From the NCBI GenBank assembly GCA_036768485.1, contig JAVLUZ010000142.1, positions 21,418,290 through 21,482,289 of the forward strand: a stretch of 64,000 nt of DNA, in the 5' to 3' direction. This DNA comes from Mermis nigrescens. Taxonomy: Eukaryota > Nematoda > Enoplea > Mermithida > Mermithidae. This document shows, in pieces, positions 50,580 to 61,523 of the stretch. Made by a program: the position numbers and the translations under genes. How positions within the stretch are numbered: the first letter of the stretch is position 1; every line of letters starts with the position of its first letter. The notes beneath the pieces are model-generated. The model worked only from the letters and a program-made list of their open reading frames with translations. It was not told the DNA's origin and did not search any database.

Positions 50580-51830
50580 TGTAAACGTAGACTCTAACCT
50601 ACGTTTACGAGTCTTACTTATGCCCTGGCTAAAGCTCACGCGCTCGCACAAAAAGGCGACTCGGGGGTATGACCCGGCCTATCAAGATAGCCCGGCCCTC
50701 TACTGCGCGCACCTAGTGAAACTTACTTACTTAACCCCAATTTGAGATTAAGTACCTAAATAATGTAAGTTCCCCGGAAACCTAATTGAGGGCTCAAAAA
50801 GATTATTATTTAACTTGTTTTGGGACCGAATTCCGGTGCTTGAAAATATTGAAGGTTCCTAAGTATAGTGTAGCACAAGGACAGAATTCAACAGCACGGA
50901 AATTCGAACCGAGCCCAATCATCGTTCATTAAATAATTAATTTTTACAATATTTTTGGACAGAAAATTATGAAGCAATTAAAAACGCGACAGCATGAAGG
51001 TGCATGCTGCCGACTGTCGTGTTACGCTAATCGGTTAAAAACAACACTATAATTACGAGGGCACGTAGCCCGCCAACGGCATACAACTAATGCCGTGAAG
51101 GCACACAAATAAAACAATAAATGCGTAAGGGCGAAAGAAGCCTGCCCACTACGCGACGAAAATACGACGAGATTTTCCTGCAGCCAGCAGGGGAAAATAC
51201 AGAGAGACTACGTGCGGAAAAATACGTCGCACGGAAAAAACGGGCACAGCATAGAAGCTGGCGAAAAACTGGGAAAGCTCACTGTAAAATGATAAAGTCT
51301 TAAAGTGGAGGAATGATCGTTAAAGTCGTCCAAAACTGCGCTCGCACGCAGTTTTAAACGATACGAAAAAAGAGGCGTATCAAACGCGGACAAAGAAACG
51401 CGGAATGGATCTACGAGAATAACAATAGGCCTATGGGCAAAGCTTACGGTAAAGAATGTACAAACGAAATAGACACGAATATGAGACACACACATATGGA
51501 GTTTTAACACACGTATGATATGATAGCACACATACCAATTCGTACTCAAGTCGCATTAAGCCCGAGTGCCCATTTTCCTATCCCGGATTTTTATTGAAAA
51601 TATGTGTGGGAAAGGAAATGAAGATATGATAATTTTAAGAGGGAAGGTGGTCCCGGGCGACACACTAAAGCGTTACGCTGAGTGGTCGCGTACGTGCAAA
51701 TGGAAATTAAGCACGAAATTGAGCATCTAGGGCAAACAGTCATCGGCATGTATGTACAAAATAGCACAAAACGAATGGAATTTCGCGTTGAACCAACGCA
51801 ACGAAAATGGGGTGTAGAGCCATCTCTACA
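50580..51830 (-). repeat. 5' LTR of the Ty3/gypsy element
   Basis: 1251 bp, nearly identical to the 3' LTR. It contains the same two hairpins (AAAACTGCG stem at 51332-51355). Confidence 0.96.
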
Positions 51831-51834
51831 TATG

Positions 51835-52061
51835 TACGTGTTCTTGAGTGATTTGACCCCCAGACTGGCTACTGTCCCCCACATCGTTGCATTGCAACCC
51901 ATCCCATGTTTTACCGACATACATGTATGGTTAAGGGCGGCACTTCCAACATCCGCTTTTCCTTTTACTTGACACTTGCATGTTTTTACGTCAACTCGTC
52001 TCGCCCGGCACACAATGCCTTTATAGTCGTCCACATTGTTTCCAACATATCGACCGACATA
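51835..52061. other. Flank of the retrotransposon, nothing recognised
   Basis: Unique-looking sequence ending in repeated CCGACATAC motifs, into which family A copy 21 is inserted. Confidence 0.5.
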
Positions 52062-52340
52062 CATACAGGTGGGCGAGCACCGAAATTCTGGGGAGGGGTT
52101 GAAAAAATTTCTTGGGGTAAAAAAATTTCAAAGGTCCAAAAATGATCTTAAAAGTGGTCGTATGGTGAAAAAACAAACCATTTTTCGACGTTTCTCAGCG
52201 AGCACTATCCAATGGCATAAAAAATCGCTAAAAAAGCGAAAACATTTCAAGAATTAAATTGGGGGGTTATTTTTATTTCTGGGAGGGGTATTTCAACTTC
52301 TGGGAGTTGCATACCCCCAAACCCCCTACGCCCACTTGTG
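52062..52340 (+). mobile_element. Family A MITE (copy 21)
   Basis: CATACAGGTGGGCGAGCACC ... GCCCACTTGTG with a perfect duplication CCGACATA (52054-52061, 52341-52348). Confidence 0.94.
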
Positions 52341-52348
52341 CCGACATA

Positions 52349-53206
52349 CCCCGGGGTACATGTGGTTTGTAGAATTAAAGTTAGTCAGTCTGATGTCATT
52401 TGCCAAGAACCCCACAATTTTAGAATTCATTCAGAATTTCAGAATCTTGCTTAGGAATGATTTTGACAACAGCAGTTTGATCTATTGAATCGCTCTTTCA
52501 AAAGGAAGCCGTTGTAAATGTGCACAAAAGGATGCCGTTGTGAATTTGCATAAACGGTACGGTACCTACTTACAAAAAATAGGCGAATTTTTATATCAAG
52601 CTGATTCTACTGTGAAAAATAACAGAGATGGTCCGTTTCGAGTGATTCATTTATCGCTAGTCGCTTCATCTTAAGCCTACCTATGTATGTACCACATTAT
52701 ACTTTCAGCATGGTACAAGCTGCATAATACATCATTAAGTAACCCAATCCACCTTGTACATACATATACATACATATGTACAACAGCATAAAGTACGTAC
52801 ATATGTATATGTAGGTGTGTGTTCACAAATATTTTTTTGCGCACAGGTCGTATATTTGATTTTATATTGTGAGTTTATTTGATTTTAACTGCATTTTAAG
52901 CATTTTCCGCAAGTTTCTATGAACTTTTTTATTATTCATAATCGAACATTTACTAAGAATCGCATATTATTCTTATCACGGTACGGTGGGTTGTCCACCT
53001 AAGTATCCCTTTAAATCTTGTGACATCTAATTTATTATTTGTCAATGAATTTCGATGAGATTTCACCATTACTGTTCTGAGACACCTTGCGCAAAGTTTA
53101 CTTGAAGTTGATTGAACAAACATGTAAATTGTTTTACACTCGTGTACAGTATTTTGATTTTGATATGACCATATCTGTCCTTAAGGATTCAAGGGAGTTC
53201 CCACCA
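52349..53206. other. Nothing recognised
   Basis: AT-rich DNA with ACATACATATGTAC-type simple sequence at 52755-52830. No coding signal. Confidence 0.5.
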
Positions 53207-53214
53207 GACGTGGA

Positions 53215-53479
53215 CGTGGGGGGTTTTGAGGGTATTCATCCCCTCAAAAGTTGGAATACCCCCAGAAATCAAAATACCCCAGAATTCAATTTTGAATTTT
53301 TTGTTGCTTTTTAGCGGTTTTTTGATGCCATTGGATAGTGCTCAATGAGAAACGTCGAAAAATGGTGTTTTTTCCGCCATACGACCACTTTTAAGACCAT
53401 TTTTTTGATCTTTGAAAATTTTTTTCCCCCCCCCCAGAAATTTTTAAACCCCCCAGAATTTGGGTGCTGCCCACCTATG
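53215..53479 (-). mobile_element. Family A MITE (copy 22)
   Basis: CAGACGTGGACGTGGGGG ... GCCCACCTATG with a perfect duplication GTTCCCAC (53207-53214, 53480-53487). Confidence 0.94.
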
Positions 53480-53500
53480 GTTCCCACCCAGAGTAGCTAC

Positions 53501-53767
53501 CATACCTGGGCGTGGGGGGTTTGGGAGTATGCAGCCCCCCTCTGAGAAACCAAAATACACCCCAGAAATCAAAATAACCCCCCCCAGAATTCAATTTTTT
53601 GAATTTTTCTTGGTTTTTTTCGCAATTTTTTGATGCCAATGGATAGTGCTTGATGAGAAACGTTTGAAAAATGATGCTTTTCCGCCATACCATCATTTTT
53701 AAGGCCATTTTCCGACCTTTAAAAATCTTGCACCCCCTCTTCAGAAATTTGGTGCCGCCCACCTATG
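53501..53767 (-). mobile_element. Family A MITE (copy 23)
   Basis: CATACCTGGGCGTGGGGG ... GCCCACCTATG. Flanks GTAGCTAC / GTGGCTAC match 7/8. It is 21 bp from copy 22 in the same orientation. Confidence 0.93.
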
Positions 53768-53775
53768 GTGGCTAC

Positions 53776-54080
53776 TGAACCCTCGCAAAGTGTAGCAACG
53801 AACGACCCCCCCCCCCCGATTTTTCGAAAAATTTGCTTTTTAAGCTTTATTTGCTAATTTTGGTTCAAAGGTGTCAAAATTTTGGAATCACCAACTTCGT
53901 ACAATTTAGATACTGAAATTTTTTCAAATTTTTCCTGATGTTTTTGTCCTAGAAAGAACGAGCATTGCCTGAAATGTAAAAAAACGACGTTTTTGACGGG
54001 TAGGTACAGCCCAAAAAGGCAATTTTTAAAGATTTTTTGAGACTGATCCTCTATAATTCCCATGCTGTATGAATGTGACA
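53776..54080 (-). mobile_element. Family B-like MITE, degraded
   Basis: A C-run and GATTTTTCGAAAAATT start, an AAACGACGTTTTTGACG stretch, and a right end ATTCCCATGCTGTATGAATG that resembles B ends. No matching octamers. Confidence 0.55.
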
Positions 54081-54808
54081 CACCACCATTCATTCATTTC
54101 ACGTGTGCACAACGATTTTTCATCAAATAGGGTGCGATGCTTTACTTTTTACTGGCAGTCACTCATGAAAAGGATGAATCGCAATGTACGCACTACAAAA
54201 TTTTAAGTTTATGCAGTTTTTTACACGTTGTAGATTTTGGGACAGCAAGTATGAATTGAAAAATCGTGTTGCAAAAAAATGGGGTAATTTCACGTGAAAT
54301 TATGTACGAGTATGCATTGAATTTACTAGCAGTTATGTCTAATCTTGCAATGCCTAAAGTAAAAACTAGACTTAAGAGTTATTTATTCGACCACAAAAAA
54401 AGAAATTCCAAAAGTGAGAAACGAATTTAAAACACTAGCACAAAAAATACCAAGTTATTAATGATTCAATGTAAAAATTTATACAAGCTTCATGACATAG
54501 CAACCAGTCTTGCGATTAAGCAACCAACCAAAAACATTGGGCTTGGGTACAAGATAGGAACTATTGGTAAATGGGATCATTGAACTGAGGAGTTATTCAT
54601 GACAGTGCTGCATCTATTACAGGACGGGGCCGCCCCTGCTCTTTCTATGCCCAGAATTGAAGAAAGTAGTAAATTTTCATCATTGAAAATTTAGAGCAAG
54701 AAAGCTTTGAGGCATTTTCAATTGATAAGATATCCTACCATATTTACATTTTTATATATCAGTAACTTTTATCTTGAATATTACGATAGGGCGCCATCGT
54801 TCCTCAAA
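54081..54808. other. Nothing recognised
   Basis: AT-rich non-coding DNA before the F element. No repeat ends or domains. Confidence 0.5.
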
Positions 54809-54816
54809 CAGTAGGT

Positions 54817-56736
54817 CAGAGGCGTAGCCAGGATTTTGGCTCGGGAAGGGGGCATAAACAAACATTTTTCAAGACTACTTTTGCATTGAATGCCAGTAAC
54901 GTAATGTATAGTAAAACGGAGTTTTTCGACCTTTAGTAGTGAAGCCCGGTGTTTTTTTTATACAAGGTCCGTTTGTACATGTACAAAGATGGTCCCCAAA
55001 AGTCTTTGTACATTTTGAAGACACAAATTTTTGAGTACTAAAATATTGTACGATAGCGATTTTAGTGTAGGTAAAAACAGTTGTTCGACTTTTGGTAGTG
55101 TATTTTAGCTAATTTCTGTGTCTCTAAGAGCAAAATCACTAATAATCATCTTAAAACGGCACGAAGCGCCGAAAAATTTGACATTTTTCCTTTTGAAATG
55201 CAATTTCTGCCAGTATAAAGATATATAGAACACACAATTACTTATTTCGGCGCTAAGCGCCAAAATTTTTTACGAATTTTAGACCTTTTTTGCAATTTTT
55301 GTCTTCGCAAAAATCTTTGTACCTGGACAAAGACGGTCCCGCAAAGTCTTTTTATATCGGGAAAAAGTCTTTGCCGAATACAAAAAACACTGATGTAGCC
55401 TAGCTAATTTATGGGTTTCTGACGATCAAAAATACAAAAAATGTAAAGCGGCTCTAAGTGCCAGAAATTTTTGGAATTTCTACCGTTTTCATGTAGAATT
55501 TACGGCCTTTCTATTGACAAAAATTACGGAAATTATAAGTGGCGCAAAGTGCCGAGAAATTTAGTCATTTTTACCACCCTTAACATTTTGTAGCTCGGTG
55601 AATACTAATAGTCTGACAGAAGCAGAAAATTATCAAATTTGTACAAAACGATTTTGACAGTTTAAACTTCTAACAAGAAAACTGCGAAGTACTAACTTTA
55701 CCTGAAGATATTTTGAGTGATCCAGGCTTTTAGGCGCAATGCTGGAGCTTTACAAAAAGAAAGAACACTAATTGGCGGCGCTTGCGCCGAAAATTTTGAC
55801 GTTTTTGCACTTTAAACTCAATTTATAACGCTTAAATCATACAAAAAAGACAAATTTATGCCGGCGCGAAACGGCGAAAATTTTTAGAAATTCCTGACTC
55901 TTTTATCTGGCTTAGTTCTCCCTAAAATCTCGTTGCACGTGTACAACGAGATTTAACGGTTGCGGGGGTCTGGGATGGCGCGCTCAAACGTTCCCAGCGG
56001 GGTCGGGGCAGAGTGTCCCGGAAAATTTGGTAAAAAAAACATTTTAATGTTAAATAGTAACTTTAAATTTTCGCAAAATCGGCAATCTCGGTTCTGAATC
56101 AAGCAAGCCCAAAAACACTTAAAATTGATGAACTTCTACATTGCACAAAACTTCTGAACTGAAATGCGTTTTTTGACCTCTGCTAATTACATAGCGCAGT
56201 AACGGGTCGCTGCCAATAAGATATAGAAAAATGTATCAATGAAAATTTTGTTCCTACCGTTTTCAGGCTCATTTGTGGCCTCCTTATTTACAAGATGCAG
56301 TTCAGAAAACAGGAAATGCGCAAAAACATAAGAAAATTTGGCCATTCCTTTCATTTAAAATAGGATCAAGTGTCCTTGTAAAGAAAAGACAAACAAAGCA
56401 GAGAAAAGACAAACTGGTACACAATCATTTTCGCACTTCTACTATTAGGCTCAACAAGCATGCGCAGTTTCAATCAGCGAACAAATAGTGCATCAAATTA
56501 CTAAAGTGATGTGAAGTGCTGCATTATTTTAGCTAATTCAAGCTTTTTAATTCATTAGATCTATATAACAATAAATAATAATGACTCGGCGCGAAGCGCC
56601 GAAAAATTTTGACGTTTTTGCCTTTTTGAACTCAGTTTCCTGAATACACATTATTGCAACAGACAAATCAACAATATTTCTATAAAAATTTCGGGAGGGG
56701 CATGTACCCCCAATGCCCCCCCTGGCTATGCCTATG
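54817..56736. mobile_element. Family F hAT-like element, 1.9 kb
   Basis: Inverted ends CAGAGGCGTAGCCAGG / CATAGGCATAGCCAGG with a perfect 8-bp duplication CAGTAGGT (54809-54816, 56737-56744). The interior has at least six hairpins of the GGCGCGAAGCGCC type, perfect at 56588-56600 and (loop TAA) at 55249-55261. No transposase ORF. Confidence 0.9.
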
Positions 56737-56825
56737 CAGTAGGTCAAAAAATTATCTCAAAAATTAATAAATCGTCTATCAAAATAAATAAATCACTTCT
56801 CCTAGGCCCCTTGTTTATCCTTGTT

Positions 56826-57051
56826 CATGGGTGGGCGACACCGAAATTCTAGTGGGTGCAAGATTTTTCAAAGGTAAAAAATGGTCTTTAAAATGGTGGT
56901 AAGGCGACCATTTTTCAACATTTCTCATGGAGCACTATCCATTAGCATAAAAAACTTGCGAAAAAACCGAGAAAAATTTTCAAAAATTGAATTCTGGGGA
57001 GTATTTTGGTTTCTCGGGGGGCATACCCCCAAACCCCCACGCCCAGGTGTG
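56826..57051 (+). mobile_element. Family A MITE (copy 24)
   Basis: CATGGGTGGGCGACACC ... GCCCAGGTGTG. Flanks TCCTTGTT / CCCTTGGT match 6/8. Confidence 0.9.
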
Positions 57052-57065
57052 CCCTTGGTCCTCTC

Positions 57066-57922
57066 TAGCGTTGGCATTGTTAACAATTTGTTAACAACGA
57101 ATTTTGTTAACTACACGTTTTTTGGGTGTTGTTAACAAGTTTTTAACTAACAAAATATTCTTTGGAAAGCTCAACTTTTGTTAATCTTGAAAAATAACTA
57201 GTTACAATTTTGTTAATTTTTGATATTATGATCAACGACATCACAATTAGTCTTAGATACCTTAGAGTCTATTAATGTAGGCTTTTATTATTGTATGCAA
57301 TTAAAATTGTGAGTGAAGCCGGTCGCTTTTTTAATGATGCGGGGTTCTGAGAAAAAAAGAAAAGTTTAGGTACCTACATCTTGTTTGTGTTTTATGTATT
57401 GCCCTTGATTTTTGCACTGTCTTTTTTCGAAACTTAAATTAAGTTTTGTCAGGCCGTCTAGTGATTCGAGTTTGGAGTTGGAAACATTTTTCAAATTTAG
57501 TGCCGAATTTTATCGTAACAATTTTATAAGAAAATTACATCGGAAATACTGGCAGCAGAGTGAACTCATCAGATCTGCAGATCATATATTTAAAGAGACT
57601 TTTTTCTTGGAAATTGCTGGATGCACAAACGACAGAAACTCTGCTCTTCAGTGTGCACAATGCTATGTGTCACGTGACCCCGTCTCGTTGTGATGAAAGC
57701 TTTAATGCTAAAAATCGATGCTGGCAGCCAAATCTCTATGTGATTCTGCATTGCGTTGTATGTAGTAAACAGGCTTTTTATTATTTTTTCAATTAACAAA
57801 ATATTAACTAGTTAACAATGCTAATTATACTTAGTTATTGTTAACAATAACTTCTGTTTTAAAAAAATAATATTGTTAACAATAACAAAACAAAATCTTT
57901 TTTCATAACTTTGCCAACGCTA
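57066..57922. mobile_element. Family I hAT-like element with GTTAAC subterminal repeats
   Basis: Inverted ends TAGCGTTGGCA with a perfect 8-bp duplication GTCCTCTC (57058-57065, 57923-57930). TTGTTAACAA-type palindromes cluster in the first 110 and last 110 bp. The central ORF of 93 codons (57412-57693) has no recognised domain. Confidence 0.9.
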
Positions 57923-58090
57923 GTCCTCTCTCCTCCGCTCTCCGGACGATCAGCACGGCTAAAAATGACTCTAAATTATATTAAACTGGCTTTGATATAT
58001 TACAGCAAGATAAACCATTGCAACTGTACCTATTTTTAAGTCGAATGCCTTCGTTCTCTTGTTGTTTTTCATTCAGCATAAAACATCTGG

Positions 58091-58955
58091 GGCCGGTTTC
58101 AATATAGCAACTCAAGTCTGAAATCGGACTTGAGTTAAAAATTATAAGTTAAGTCCGAACTTAGCGGTTTCAATAAGAATTTTAAGTTCGGACTTAAAAG
58201 TCCAAACTTAAGTCAGAACTTAAGAATAAGCCGGTCGCCTCTTTTTAGAATTACATTATTAAATTCTGCTTCAAGTAGTTCTCGCTTGTCGCTTGATAAG
58301 CACAGCTCTTTCAGTTTTCCAATTTCTTTTGTTGACTGATTAGATGATCGTTTTTTGTCCTCCATGCTTTTTAACAGTGCGACAAGGACAACGGGACAAA
58401 TAAATGGGGTTAATCGCTTAGATGAATGACTTCGTTGATTAAGAGCGAGCAACAGGGCTTGTTGCTAGGGGACCAGACATGCACGTAGGGGAAGTTTTGG
58501 GGGTTTCTGACCCCCCAAAATGGAAAAATTGAAAATTTAGTGGTGAAAATCGGGCAAAATGAAGGCCAAAAACAGATAAAAATTGAAAATTTTCCTCTCA
58601 AAAGTGCTTCAAATTGACCAGAAACTGTGTAATAATGCAGTTTAAACACCATTTTCGCTTATACCAGTTTTTGAAGTCATTTTGGCCTAAAAAAAGATTC
58701 ATTTTTAACCCCTACCCCAGACTGGCCCCCTAGATCGGCCATGCTATCCATCTATGCTTTGGACCCGATGTACCCTCCTCACAAGTCTTTACTTGCCCTG
58801 TACGCCTCCGACGGTCAGCAGTTGAGCTCGATTTTCGCCAAAAACAAGTTCAAACTTAACGAGTTCGGACTTAATTTTTATTGAAACCGACTTAAGTTCG
58901 GACTTATCCTTGTTCGAACTTAGTTGGACTCAAGTTTATCATATTGAAACCGGCC
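58091..58955. mobile_element. Family M element with GGCCGGTTTCAATAT ends
   Basis: Inverted ends GGCCGGTTTCAATAT, with many AAGTCCGAACTTA / TTAAGTTCGGACTTA palindromes near both ends. A family C copy lies inside. The target duplication is not resolved. A 79-codon minus-strand ORF (58213-58452) is Lys/Glu-rich and unidentified. Confidence 0.7.
58474..58756 (-). mobile_element. Family C MITE (copy 3)
   Basis: CAGACATGCACGTAGGGG ... GGCCATGCTATCCATCTATG, the reverse of copy 2. No clear octamer duplication. Confidence 0.65.
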
Positions 58956-59011
58956 TCTGATCATTCGCAAGTTAATGCGCAAGGAAGGGGCTTTTCTTGT
59001 ACATGCATCTA

Positions 59012-59189
59012 TAAGTCTGTTTCACACAAGTTCGGTCATAAATTTTAAAACTATAATATGTAACTCCGACAATAAGCTGACAGTTGCGATTATAACATTG
59101 ATCTGATAGATAATTATCGTAACCCTCGGCTTATTGTCGATGAAAATTTCTCAGAATTTACGCACGAAGTTATGTGAAACAGACTATAA
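59012..59189. mobile_element. Family K MITE
   Basis: Inverted ends of the type TATAAGTCTGTTTCACA over about 30 bp, with ATTATCGT in the centre. Same family as 14287-14455. Confidence 0.65.
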
Positions 59190-59500
59190 ACGAAGGAAAA
59201 TGAACATTTTTCACCGAAAATAGGGCAAAAGGGGCAAAAAATAATCGTAAAGTGCGTTTACACAATATTTGAAATTACTCAAGAGCTGTAGGTAGCATTT
59301 CAATAATATTTGATTTCGACAAAGTTTAATTTTTTGGTTTTTAAGGTCAAATAATGAACCAGCTATCAGTGAAGGTAACGCGGTCACACGGCGGACATAT
59401 GGCATATCCTGAAATATTAAATTGAACTCTCAAAACTTTTTCAGCATCTTCGTGATAGTGTTGCTAATTCAAGATTATGCAAACTCGTGCTTATAATAAT

Positions 59501-59742
59501 TACTAAAATCTATTTCACGAAACCTTGTGTATATAGTATATCAATTTTTAGTGTTCAACGAAAAAGCTACAATGTGGTTTCCAACCATTCTACAGTAATA
59601 AAACGTTGAACAGTAAAATTGCATCCATTCAGTGATTGTGGTGCATCTGCTGCTTCAGTTTGAACCGTTTTTTCAGTCGGTTTAGTTTATTTCGAAAACT
59701 GAAATCCATGCACAAGGTTTCGTAGTTACTGTCTATGGTTCT
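59501..59742. mobile_element. MITE-like repeat with CACGAAACCTTGTG ends
   Basis: The left end CTATTTCACGAAACCTTGTG and the reverse of the right end (TACGAAACCTTGTGCATGG) are similar. A related end (CATGCACAAGGTTTCGCGAA) occurs at 9070-9090. Confidence 0.5.
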
Positions 59743-60231
59743 TGACAGAAAAGAATGAGCGTTTGTACAACATGTAGTCAAGTTTTTTAACTCTTTATTT
59801 TCTCGACGACTCTTGTACTGATTGGAAATTTACCTGCTGCTAAGACATGACGTCATCACATCATCATTTCATGGTATCCTAAAAATCAACCGTCAAATTT
59901 TTTCCTTTAATTCTGTTTTTCGCGGTATAGTTACGTCCTTGGTTAACAATCGCATAAGATCATTAGTTTTCATGACGGATATAAGCAATCCTCATTATGC
60001 GCTGGAGCAAATAGTGATACGCGCGTTTGCAATGCCGTACAATTGTATGTAGGTACTATGTGCATACTTTATGTCAAGAAGTACGTTAATTTTCTAGCTA
60101 TTCTATTTATTATAGCTGTTCGTCTCAATCAATCAAATTCCTTTCCTTAGTTTCTCTAAAAAAGTCTATTCAAATGATAACATCATCATTTGTCTGTTTT
60201 GGCGCAACGGTTCAGAGAAGATATACATACC
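59743..60231. other. Nothing recognised
   Basis: A 76-codon ORF (59822-60052) has no recognised domain. No splice or repeat context. Confidence 0.45.
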
Positions 60232-60992
60232 TACTAGCAAAGAAAAATGCTCCGATGGAACAAATCAAGATGAATATACTTGGAATGTGGATTATTAAGG
60301 ATGTAAAAGGAGAGGACTAGGAAAAATCTACCTAAAGTCGCAAAATCTGCTGAAAATCATACTTTCTCTAAGCAACAGAAAAAATCGAAGTATATTCTGC
60401 GGCCAACAGATTAAAATAAATATTTAACCATGAAATGATTGAAAAAGCAGCACATTAGCTACGCAGTAGCTATGGGAAATTATGTTGAGTAAGCTAACAG
60501 TCTTTCTAAGCCAATTGAATGAATGGTTTAAAACAGTAGGAAACACCCAAGTTGACTTGAAACAGACTAAATGTAGGTACACTAGTATGCCCTTAAGGAT
60601 TGTGTGCACTAATCAATCGGCCCCTGCTTTGCTTGCTTTAATGCTCAAAACAAAATAGAACAACTTTAAATACAATACCACTTAGTTTTCTATCGATCAG
60701 GATACGAAGCTAGTCAGCGTTGCTACTTGCCAGCAATTTTAAAAAATAAACATTACAGATTTCGTTTATACACGCTTATCTGAAACTTTGAACATTATTT
60801 AAAAAAGACACTTTTTTAGAGGCCGCAGAATATACTTCGATTTTTTCTGTTGCTTAGAGAAAGTATGATTTTCAGCAGATTTTGCGACTTTAGGTAGATT
60901 TTTCCTAGTCCCCTCCTTTTACATCCTTAATAATCCACATTCCAAGTATATTCATCTTTTTTGTTCCATCGGAGCATTTTTCTTTGCTAGTA
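60232..60992. mobile_element. Fold-back element with 172-bp arms
   Basis: Arms 60232-60404 and 60821-60992 are inverted and differ at only a few positions (starts TACTAGCAAAGAAAAATGC, inner end CTGCGGCC). The loop is 416 bp. Confidence 0.85.
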
Positions 60993-61169
60993 CCCTACTT
61001 TTAATTAGTATGATTTGAGTATACATCAGTCAGTAAACACATACAGTAACATGCCACAATAATGACAGCAGTCCAAGAACACGGAAAACAATATTGTTCT
61101 TAACATCAGCATTATCCTTTTCAAATAAGACAACCTTACATTATTTTAACAGATCAAAGTTTTTCAGCA

Positions 61170-61523
61170 TTAACTTTACGCAAATATCAAGTGTAAGGAA
61201 CACTAACGCTCAGATTTGGAAGTAAAATAAATTTGTAGTATAAACTACATTTTAACAACAAATGATTAGTGCAAACTTCACACAACTACTAGGTGTACAG
61301 AAAACTAACAGTCAGATTCTCAATTTTGATTTTACGTAGAACATTTTGAAAAAAATTAAGCTTCCGCAAGGCTCTAGAACAAGAGTTAATATGCAGTGTA
61401 AACTTTACACAACCACAGAGTTTAAAGAAAATTTCAGTCGGATTCGTAATTCTGATATTACGATCAACATTTATGAAAAAATTAAGTCTCCACAATGGCC
61501 CAAGGACAAATAAATATCAGATG
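61170..61523. repeat. Repeated modules with GTGTAAA(C/G) and CAGATTC motifs
   Basis: Two or three diverged units of about 120 bp (CAGTGTAAACTTTACAC, then CAGATTCGTAATTCTGA-like, then AAAAAATTAAG.CTCC.CAA). Related units occur at 63420-63600 and 63890-64000. Confidence 0.65.

Larger units (their letters stand above)
38539..51830 (-). mobile_element. Ty3/gypsy LTR retrotransposon with an extra exonuclease ORF (13.3 kb)
   Basis: Two 1251-bp LTRs bound the element, with a 4-bp duplication TATG (38535-38538, 51831-51834). On the minus strand the order is gag (50357 down), protease, reverse transcriptase, RNase H, integrase, then a third ORF of 1162 codons ending at 40545. Gene order and the integrase GPY module fit Ty3/gypsy. 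The LTRs differ at only about 4-5 substitutions plus a few one-base indels, so the insertion is young. gag-pol has three in-frame TGA, one frameshift and a mutated RT active site; the third ORF is open throughout. The element is non-autonomous as it stands. Confidence 0.95.

Noticed and set aside
57412..57693. 93-codon ORF as a transposase remnant
   Set aside because: It lies inside a hAT-like element, but no BED finger, DDE core or dimerisation motif is visible.
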